This document shows, in pieces, positions 12,748 to 18,732 of a stretch of DNA of 18,732 nucleotides. The position numbers and the translations under genes were made by a program. Source of the DNA: Candidatus Saccharibacteria bacterium UBA6209 (GTDB lineage Bacteria; Patescibacteriota; Saccharimonadia; Saccharimonadales; Saccharimonadaceae). Numbering within the stretch: position 1 is the first letter of the stretch; the number at the start of each line of letters is the position of its first letter. The stretch covers positions 1-18,732 of the forward strand of contig CAJPKE010000015.1 of NCBI GenBank assembly GCA_905370345.1, read 5' to 3'. The notes under the pieces were generated by a model. It was given only the letters and a program-made list of their open reading frames with translations. It was not told the DNA's origin and searched no databases.

Positions 12748-13818
12748 TTACCCCCTCATCAACCTCTCAAATTCCGTTAAATCGACAGCAAATTCACGAG
12801 CACTATCGTACGTAATCGTACCGTTCTGCACCAAATTAGCCAAAGTTCGATCCATCGTCTGCATTCCCTGGTCAGCACCAGTCTGAATCACGGCATCCAA
12901 TTGGTGAGATTTACCTTCGCGAATAATGTTGCGCACCGCTGGATTAGCAATCAAAACCTCTGCCGCCACGACTCGTCCACCACCAATAGCTGGCACAAGT
13001 CGCTGCGAACAAATTGCCATCAAAATATTACTGAGCTGAGCACGAATCTGCGGCTGCTGGTGTGGCGGGAACACGTCAATCATACGGTCAATTGATTGTG
13101 CTGCGGAGTTTGTGTGTAGCGTTGCAAACACCAAGTGTCCAGTTTCGGCAATTGTAATCGCTGCTGAAATCGTCTCGAGGTCGCGCATCTCACCAATCAA
13201 CACAACGTCTGGGTCTTGGCGAAGACTCGAGCGCAAAGCCGCAGAAAACGAATAGGTATCGTAGTGAACTTCACGCTGAACTACCACTGATTTTTTCGAC
13301 TTGTGAGTAAACTCGATAGGGTCTTCAATGGTAATAATATGCTGTGAACGCTCAGAATTGATCTTATCAACCAGCGCCGCCAAAGTTGTTGACTTACCAG
13401 AACCAGTTGGACCAGTAACCAACACCAAACCACGAGGAAAATCTGCAAACGTGTTAACAACTGGTGGCATACCCAGTTCAGACGCCGACTTAATTTCATT
13501 TGGAATCAAACGTAGGGCTGCAGCCAAATTGCCACGCTCATGGAAGGCGTTAACTCGGAATCGCCCCAATGTGCCAAACGCAAACGAAAAGTCGAATTCC
13601 TTATCTTTTAGCAAAATCTGCCGCTGGTCTTCATCAAGAATCTGGAATACCAACCTCTCAACGGCAGGCTCGTCCAATGGCTGAGTTCCGGCGGCCGGCA
13701 TAAGCGCACCGTCAATTCGTAGCATTGGCGGCAAACCAACTTGAATATGAAGGTCTGAAGCTCGCTTTTTAACGACTTCCTCCAACAAAATCTCAATTCG
13801 CAATTCTTGATTATTCAT
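12748..13818 (-). CDS. pilT: Type IV pilus retraction ATPase PilT
   Basis: Hexameric ATPase that depolymerises the pilus for twitching or DNA uptake. The 356-aa length is typical of PilT. It has Walker A GPTGSGKST (136-144), an Asp box near IITIEDPIE (161-169), Walker B VVLIGEMRD with E210, and a His box TGHLVFATLHTNSA. AVRNIIREGK (295-304) matches the AIRNLIRE signature that marks PilT rather than PilB. The ATG has a perfect SD (AAAGGAGG). It lies 11 nt downstream of pilB. A retraction ATPase implies dynamic pili. Confidence 0.97.
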   Translation of the reverse strand: MNNQELRIEILLEEVVKKRASDLHIQVGLPPMLRIDGALMPAAGTQPLDEPAVERLVFQILDEDQRQILLKDKEFDFSFAFGTLGRFRVNAFHERGNLAAALRLIPNEIKSASELGMPPVVNTFADFPRGLVLVTGPTGSGKSTTLAALVDKINSERSQHIITIEDPIEFTHKSKKSVVVQREVHYDTYSFSAALRSSLRQDPDVVLIGEMRDLETISAAITIAETGHLVFATLHTNSAAQSIDRMIDVFPPHQQPQIRAQLSNILMAICSQRLVPAIGGGRVVAAEVLIANPAVRNIIREGKSHQLDAVIQTGADQGMQTMDRTLANLVQNGTITYDSAREFAVDLTEFERLMRG

Positions 13819-13829
13819 GTTTCCTCCTT

Positions 13830-15590
13830 TTACGCGGTATCCGCCGCTACCCTATTAACTTCTTCTATTGTCGTTATTCCGTTCAACGCCTTCAGATAAC
13901 CATCTTGACGCATCGTAATCATACCTTGCTGAATTGCCATTCGCTGGATTTCCGCTGAGGTTGCGCGCTTAACAATCAAATTCTGAATCTCTTCAGTAAT
14001 ATCCATGACCTCATACAAACCAGCTCGCCCAGCATAACCGCGAGGAGTTTGCGGCGTATCTTTTCCTTTTGCCAAGGCAAACGACGCCTGCGTTGCTAAC
14101 GGCAAACTTTCATATCCCAAATCTTGCGCGTATTGAGCAACCTGCTCTCTTGTTTGCGGCAATAATCCACCAACCGCCTCGCGAATTGCCTGCGTCTCTA
14201 ATGGTGACGATTGATAAATATCTCGACGGCGCGCTACTCGCCTCACCAAACGCTGACCGATAATCGTATTAACCGTACTGGCAATAAGAAACGGCTCAAT
14301 TCCCATATCCAACAAACGCGGCAACACACCAGCGGCGGAATTAGTGTGAAGTGTCGAGAAAACCAAGTGCCCCGTTAAAGCCGCCTGAATAGCCAAATTT
14401 GCTGTTTCATTATCGCGAATCTCACCAACCATCACAATGTCTGGGTCTTGACGCAAAATTGAGCGCAGCCCAGAAGCAAACGTCAAGCCAACTTCCGCGT
14501 TCACCTGAATCTGATTGACGCCATCCATCTTATACTCAACCGGATCTTCAAGCGTCACAATATTCACAGTGTCGTCTTTAATCTCTTTAATCAACGCATA
14601 CAAACTCGTTGACTTACCAGAACCAGTTGGACCCGACGTCAAAATCATACCATTTGGCCGCTTAATTCCCTTGCGAATCGTTCTTAACGCGCGCCCAGCG
14701 TAGCCCATATCTTCCAAATTGAAAGAACTTCCACTCTTATCAAGCAGACGAATAACCACCTGTTCACCCCAAACGACGGGAGAGATAGCAATACGAAGGT
14801 CAACCTCCTTGCCTGCAACGTTAACCGCGAATTGACCATCCTGAGGAATGCGATGCTCGTCAATTTTCAGATTGGAAAGAATCTTAATACGACTAACCAA
14901 CGCCGGCTCAATACTCTTTGGGAGCTGCATTATTTCACGTAAAACACCGTCAACACGACAACGAATCTTCAAAGCCTTCTCTAATGGCTCAATATGCACG
15001 TCGGACGCATGACTCTTCACCGCGTATTCCAAAATTGTCGATAACGCTCGTGATATTGGTGAATCTTGAACAATTGTTTTAATATTGCCAGCCTCCGACA
15101 AAGACTCTTCCTGAGAAGCCTGAGCCGCTACATTAACAGATGACAAGTCAGTCTTATATTGATCCAAGACATGGCGGACACTCTCTTCCGAAGCCATAAA
15201 TACTTTTATCGGACGCTGGATGCGATTCGACAAATAGTCCACCGCCTGAACGTTATTCGCGTCGATCATCGCTACCGCTAGTCGGTTCTGAACTTCGGCC
15301 AGCGGCACAGCCATAAATCTCTCAGCAACATCGGACGGTAATAGAGATAAAATATCCTGGCTAATAACACTATTCGACAGATTGACATACGGCACGCCCG
15401 AAACTTGAGCCACGCCATGAACTAATAGTTCATTATCAAGCAACCCCTCTTCGCTAAGCAAACTAAACAGAGGTTTGCCGCTTTCAGAGGCGCGCTTTAA
15501 GGCATCATCAATGACAGACTTCTCAATAAGCCCCTCGTTTACGAGCAGCTCGATCAACTTATCTTGGATATCGTCCGTCAGTAAAGCCAT
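13830..15590 (-). CDS. pilB: Type IV pilus extension ATPase PilB, without the zinc cysteines
   Basis: Hexameric ATPase that powers pilus assembly. The 586-aa protein has an N-terminal MshEN-like domain (about 8-145), then the N2 domain and the ATPase core: Walker A GPTGSGKST (320-328), Asp box VTLEDPVEY (345-353), Walker B VMVGEIRD with E390, and a His box TGHLVFSTLHTNSA. The C-terminal region 448-525, where GspE/PilB proteins usually carry four Cys that bind zinc (CxxC...CxxC after the QRL motif), has none: QRLVRRVARRR is followed by a Cys-free insert and PRGYAGRAGLYEVM. The only Cys I find in the protein is C211. The SD is AAGGGG. The gene is 13 nt after the 76-aa TM protein gene. Confidence 0.95.
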   Translation of the reverse strand: MALLTDDIQDKLIELLVNEGLIEKSVIDDALKRASESGKPLFSLLSEEGLLDNELLVHGVAQVSGVPYVNLSNSVISQDILSLLPSDVAERFMAVPLAEVQNRLAVAMIDANNVQAVDYLSNRIQRPIKVFMASEESVRHVLDQYKTDLSSVNVAAQASQEESLSEAGNIKTIVQDSPISRALSTILEYAVKSHASDVHIEPLEKALKIRCRVDGVLREIMQLPKSIEPALVSRIKILSNLKIDEHRIPQDGQFAVNVAGKEVDLRIAISPVVWGEQVVIRLLDKSGSSFNLEDMGYAGRALRTIRKGIKRPNGMILTSGPTGSGKSTSLYALIKEIKDDTVNIVTLEDPVEYKMDGVNQIQVNAEVGLTFASGLRSILRQDPDIVMVGEIRDNETANLAIQAALTGHLVFSTLHTNSAAGVLPRLLDMGIEPFLIASTVNTIIGQRLVRRVARRRDIYQSSPLETQAIREAVGGLLPQTREQVAQYAQDLGYESLPLATQASFALAKGKDTPQTPRGYAGRAGLYEVMDITEEIQNLIVKRATSAEIQRMAIQQGMITMRQDGYLKALNGITTIEEVNRVAADTA

Positions 15591-15603
15591 TTACACCCCT
15601 TCT

Positions 15604-15834
15604 CTATTTGGCTGCATCTTGACCTACGAATATTTCAACAGTTGGATTTATCGCATTATTATTAAAAATCGCTGGGTTTGGTTTTTCGACGTCAGGTGAT
15701 ATTTCTCGAATAGTCTGTACTTTTGTGCCAGATTCTGGGACTTTTAAGAACGAGATGTTAGAGGCGACAATATAGCCGATTGCTACACCCACACCCGCGA
15801 TCAATACTACCATTGCTATGTCTGTTTTCTTCAT
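15604..15834 (-). CDS. Small single-TM protein in the PilP position
   Basis: I do not recognise a named family. The 76-aa protein has a short basic N-terminus, one TM segment (about 6-25), then about 50 residues that should face outside, ending in a distinctive AINPTVEIFVGQ stretch. It starts with a 4-bp ATGA overlap with pilO and has SD AAGGTGG. In the usual pilMNOPQ operon this place belongs to pilP, a lipoprotein that links PilN/O to the PilQ secretin. There is no lipobox here and no pilQ nearby, which fits a cell without an outer membrane. A role as a small PilO partner is inferred from position only. Confidence 0.65.
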   Translation of the reverse strand: MKKTDIAMVVLIAGVGVAIGYIVASNISFLKVPESGTKVQTIREISPDVEKPNPAIFNNNAINPTVEIFVGQDAAK

Positions 15835-16499
15835 GGCTTAACCACCTTATTCTCTAATTGTATTGTTTGTGCTGGCTCATAATAAGCAACACCTCGAACC
15901 ACCAAGCTCAATCTATCCTCATTTCGTTGGATTTCCACGGTCTTTAGGTCAATAACTCGAATAGACGCCTCTAACTTAGTTAACAATTCTTTCAATTTTT
16001 CAGCCGGACCGCTCACTTCCATAGTAAACGGTATGGCATTTTCAGACGTTGACTCAGAGCTTTCACTATCAGATCCAGATTGAGCAACGGTCAGATTTTG
16101 AATAGTCACACCAGTAGTCGTGTCAATAAATTTATTCTTCAATGAAGCACCAAGAGCGTCGGCGTTCGCATTATCCGGCAATGCATCCAGTATCGTCTGA
16201 AGAGCATTACTTTCGCTGCTTGATTTTATAGAGTTAAGCGCAGTATTCGTATCCAAAACTCGGATATTCTTCTTTAATTCATCAACTGATGACAAGTTTT
16301 TATCTAGACGAGAAATCGTATTTTGCTTCTCCAGAAGAATCTTCGAATGAAATACAATTTGCTGCACCAAAAATATACTCACAACAAGCGCAATTCCCGC
16401 CAAAAATGCCGCAGAAGCCACAAAAATAAACATAGTCTTTTTCGATGAGTCAATCTGTTGCCGCTTGCGTATTGCAACTTCTTTATTATCGGTCGCCAT
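15831..16499 (-). CDS. pilO: Type IV pilus alignment protein PilO
   Basis: A 222-aa bitopic protein: basic cytoplasmic N-terminus, TM at about 22-46, a coiled-coil stretch (about 50-90), then a ferredoxin-like outside domain (FTMEVSGPAEKLKELLTKLEA ... LKTVEIQRNEDRLSLVVRGVAYY), the fold typical of PilO/PilN. A Ser-rich, acidic linker (SGSDSESSESTSE) lies before it. It overlaps pilN by one base (TAATG) and has SD AGGAG. It would dimerise with PilN to form the periplasm-like side of the alignment complex. Confidence 0.85.
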   Translation of the reverse strand: MATDNKEVAIRKRQQIDSSKKTMFIFVASAAFLAGIALVVSIFLVQQIVFHSKILLEKQNTISRLDKNLSSVDELKKNIRVLDTNTALNSIKSSSESNALQTILDALPDNANADALGASLKNKFIDTTTGVTIQNLTVAQSGSDSESSESTSENAIPFTMEVSGPAEKLKELLTKLEASIRVIDLKTVEIQRNEDRLSLVVRGVAYYEPAQTIQLENKVVKP

Positions 16500-17224
16500 T
16501 ATTTCTTCTCCTGTTTTTTCGAGTTACTCTTAAACAAGCTATCCGGAATTCCTTGACGTGAATCTGTCACATCAACCTTACCAGTCGGCGTCAATACGGA
16601 AACTGTACCGTTATTTGCAGGCGCTAGTAATTCTTCTGCGTATTCAAACGAGAACGAGAATTGCAACACTTTTTTACCTTCTGAGTTCTCTCCAAAACTA
16701 GTATCGCCATCTTTTATCTCCTTAGTCAGACTAACCTCGGAACTTTTATCGCCATCAGTAGTCTGAACTTTCGTATTCAAGATGGTTTTCTTTAAGGTCT
16801 CTAACGCACTATAGCCGTTAACCGCGCTACCCTCCAGAGTAATAGTTTTTGACCCAGGATTGACTTTTATATCCGAAAAACTAACATTATTTGGCGCAAC
16901 TGGATTAACCGCCGTTACAACATCAAAGATCCTTGAATTAAGCTTCTTTCCAGAATGCTGCTCATTGATCTTTGTTAATTGATGTTGAATCGTTACAACC
17001 TTATTGAGATCTTCGACCGCCATCAATTTATCGTTTCTATCTTTAATAACTCCGTTCTGTACCGCCTCGGCTGCAATTTGGCTGCCCAAAATCAACGCCA
17101 AAACAACTACTGCCGCAATCGAAGCACCGCCCACCAAGAACGATATCGAAATAACCCGATTGCGCATAACCCGAGTCTTCAATAGCTCGCGCTTAACGTT
17201 TGGGAGAAGATTTATCTCAATCAT
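16499..17224 (-). CDS. pilN: Type IV pilus alignment protein PilN
   Basis: The first residues MIEINLLP are the hallmark of PilN, the peptide that docks into the PilM groove. TM at about 25-50, then coiled coil and a ferredoxin-like domain (about 95-205). The C-terminal extension (about 206-241) is Ser/Lys-rich and ends SKKQEKK, making the protein, at 241 aa, longer than the roughly 200 aa usual in Proteobacteria. It begins with a 4-bp ATGA overlap with pilM and has SD AAAGGAG. Confidence 0.9.
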   Translation of the reverse strand: MIEINLLPNVKRELLKTRVMRNRVISISFLVGGASIAAVVVLALILGSQIAAEAVQNGVIKDRNDKLMAVEDLNKVVTIQHQLTKINEQHSGKKLNSRIFDVVTAVNPVAPNNVSFSDIKVNPGSKTITLEGSAVNGYSALETLKKTILNTKVQTTDGDKSSEVSLTKEIKDGDTSFGENSEGKKVLQFSFSFEYAEELLAPANNGTVSVLTPTGKVDVTDSRQGIPDSLFKSNSKKQEKK

Positions 17225-18267
17225 GACATATTACTCCTTTGTGCCAGACCTACGGCAATAGCGAATTCTGAAGCAATCGGCGCCAATTGCTGTTGATCTG
17301 ACTGAGAAACTTGAACACGCTGCCACGGATCTGCGGCAATTGACTGAACTCCAGTTTTATTCATCACATATCCATCAAGTTGCGGAATAGCTGAACCAAA
17401 CCCTGATAACAAAATTCCAGAAACTGCTACGCTTGGATATCGAGTTTGGAAAAACTTTATAGATTTCACTAGCTCTGAAGAAAAATTGTCGAGAGTTGAA
17501 TCAATTGCCCTTAACACTTGACCGTCTAATTTATCCGGCGCCAAACCAAATTTCAAAATAAATTGACGAGCTTGATCTTCTTGAACGCTGAGATTCTGAA
17601 CCGCCGATCGAACCAAAGATGAAAGCCCAGTTGGAATCATACGAATAAGTCGCGGCGCCCCGTTGTAGACAACCGCCAAATCCGTTGAATTTTCGCCCAT
17701 ATTGATAATCAAACGCGCATCCTGAGAATCGGTAGCCGATAAAGAGCGAACCATAGCAATAGCGTTCGGCTCTTCGGCAATCACATTGAAGCCGAGATTT
17801 TCAACTAATTCCAGACGCTCTTCCGCATAAGCCTTCGCTGTACTTGTCAGCAAAATCTCATACTGATTCTGAGCATGCAAACTATCGCCCAATAAAGCCC
17901 AGTCAACTTCTGCCTCATCCAAAGACATTGGAATATATTGGTCAATTTGATATTTCATCATTGCCTTTAGCTCTTGTTCAGGAACTTTCGGCACGTCAAT
18001 AATGGTAGAAAACGTCTTATTTGACGGCAAACCAACAGCCACATTAGACGTCTTAATTCCGGCTTGACCAACGGCGGTCATAATAGCCTCACCCAAACGT
18101 CGCTTAGACTCTGGAGAATCGCCGCTCGTTATCTTAGAATCAACTGGTGTATAACCGTAATGAGACAAACTCCATCCCGCGCCAGTACGAGACAATTGAA
18201 CCACCCGCACCGCATTCGTATCGATGTCTAGTCCGAAGAATTCGCCCAACCCTTTTGCTAATTTCAT
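17221..18267 (-). CDS. pilM: Type IV pilus actin-like protein PilM
   Basis: Cytoplasmic actin/FtsA-fold ATP-binding protein that recruits PilN. From ATG 18267 it is 348 aa. It shows FFGLDIDTNAVRVVQL (phosphate-1 region), VAVGLPSNKTF (about 74-84), the MMKYQIDQYIPMSLDEAEVDW signature of PilM, IINMGENSTDLAVV (phosphate-2) and GILLSGFGSAIPQLDGYV (adenosine motif). An in-frame TTG 12 nt upstream touches the -10 element and is rejected. There is no SD, and the ATG is 11 nt after the -10, so the leader is about 5 nt. It is the first gene of the pilMNO-x-BTC operon. Confidence 0.94.
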   Translation of the reverse strand: MKLAKGLGEFFGLDIDTNAVRVVQLSRTGAGWSLSHYGYTPVDSKITSGDSPESKRRLGEAIMTAVGQAGIKTSNVAVGLPSNKTFSTIIDVPKVPEQELKAMMKYQIDQYIPMSLDEAEVDWALLGDSLHAQNQYEILLTSTAKAYAEERLELVENLGFNVIAEEPNAIAMVRSLSATDSQDARLIINMGENSTDLAVVYNGAPRLIRMIPTGLSSLVRSAVQNLSVQEDQARQFILKFGLAPDKLDGQVLRAIDSTLDNFSSELVKSIKFFQTRYPSVAVSGILLSGFGSAIPQLDGYVMNKTGVQSIAADPWQRVQVSQSDQQQLAPIASEFAIAVGLAQRSNMS

Positions 18268-18278
18268 AACTAATAACA

Positions 18279-18307
18279 ATTATATACATTAGCGTTTTAA
18301 TTTGCAA
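18279..18307 (-). promoter_or_regulatory. Promoter of the pilM operon
   Basis: Minus-strand TTGCAA (18302-18307), 17-nt spacer and TATAAT (18279-18284): a consensus -10 and good -35. It starts within 5 nt of the stop codon of the upstream gene. I see no terminator between them. Confidence 0.82.
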
Positions 18308-18311
18308 ACTT

Positions 18312-18732
18312 TTAATATCTTGGCGGCAATTCACGAACATTCATCGTACTAATCGCGCCAGTGTTTCGATAATTATTGTAAGCCCAAATATAAGTATCCG
18401 CTCTTAAGTTGATGATTTCTGCTGGAGTTCCAGGATGCATGTTCGGATCATTCTTTGCAGATGAAGCATGTTTTCCGCCGTACGTTCGCCGCAAGAACAA
18501 GTGTCCAGTTTTAATTGGCCCGTTAACCTTCAGCTGTTTACCGCAAGAAGATTCAGAAACTCCACTCAGCCAACCTCCGGCGCTAATTACCACGCCACAA
18601 GTACTAACATATCCGTCTTTCTGAGTAATCAACCAAGCATTCACTTCCCCAACCGAAGGCTCTATAATAATATTCTTCGCGTAGATAATTAGTTGTGGCA
18701 ATTGGCGTACATCATTCGTGTCTGTATATAGC
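18312..18732 (-). CDS. C-terminal end of an unknown, probably surface-exposed protein
   Basis: The frame is open from the window edge to TAA at 18312 (140 codons seen), so the true start lies outside; the in-frame TTG at 18701 is not needed. The visible part is rich in short beta-strand-like repeats (VRQLPQLIIYAKNIIIEPSV, VNAWLITQ, INLRADTYIWAYNNY), has two Cys (STCGVV, SSCGKQ) and ends VRELPPRY. This resembles the tail of a parallel beta-helix or large secreted protein. I recall similar tails in Saccharibacteria proteins near T4P genes but cannot name a family. Its position just upstream of pilM suggests a pilus-associated or adhesion role, as inference only. Confidence 0.6.
   Translation of the reverse strand, partial: LYTDTNDVRQLPQLIIYAKNIIIEPSVGEVNAWLITQKDGYVSTCGVVISAGGWLSGVSESSCGKQLKVNGPIKTGHLFLRRTYGGKHASSAKNDPNMHPGTPAEIINLRADTYIWAYNNYRNTGAISTMNVRELPPRY

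Noticed and set aside
1..18732. CRISPR array, toxin-antitoxin pair, defence island, phage or insertion sequence
   Set aside because: No spaced direct repeats, transposase, phage or defence-type motifs were found; the window is explained by housekeeping and type IV pilus genes.

Overview
The window looks like a chromosomal piece of a Candidatus Patescibacteria (CPR) member, most likely a Saccharibacteria (TM7) relative. This is inferred from the gene content: a didermless-style type IV pilus (T4P) locus without pilQ or pilP, the CPR-type insertion in nucleoside diphosphate kinase, a PH-domain protein paired with a SurA/PrsA-like protein, and small lineage-specific membrane proteins. TGA is used as a stop (for example at the ends of pilM and pilO), so the genetic code is standard, unlike Gracilibacteria/Absconditabacteria.

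Layout. 1-614 (-) is the N-terminal part of threonyl-tRNA synthetase. 675-751 (+) is tRNA-Val(GAC) with a terminator. 813-1025 (+) is a promoter, a 41-codon small ORF and a terminator. 1078-1563 (+) is an NrdR-like repressor with a perfect NrdR-box core at its start. 1481-5837 (-) holds housekeeping and envelope genes: ndk, tRNA-Arg(CCT), a PH-domain protein and a SurA/PrsA-like foldase, then tRNA-Thr(CGT), a three-TM protein and a family-2 glycosyltransferase. 5924-6847 (+) is a Xer-type tyrosine recombinase. 6849-18267 (-) is a T4P locus in the order pilM, pilN, pilO, a 76-aa TM protein, pilB, pilT, pilC, major pilin, pilD, then four pilin-like genes in GspH-I-J-K order. 18312-18732 (-) is the C-terminal end of an unrecognised, probably surface-exposed protein.

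How it works together. PilM/N/O form the inner-membrane platform, with the 76-aa protein perhaps in place of PilP. PilB extends and PilT retracts the pilus through PilC. PilD processes prepilins. The major pilin has its own promoter and a strong terminator, which suits an abundant subunit, and the four minor pilins would build the tip or priming complex.

The most interesting signal is in gene starts rather than in a gene. Genes at the front of a transcript (thrS, the small ORF, probably nrdR and pilD, xer, nearly pilM) have no Shine-Dalgarno (SD) site, and their start codon lies about 6-11 nt after a good -10 element. Genes inside operons have clear SD sites. Two protein operons begin only 4 and 5 nt after the CCA end of a tRNA gene, so tRNA 3' processing would itself create a near-leaderless mRNA. 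I saw no defence system, CRISPR array, phage or insertion sequence.
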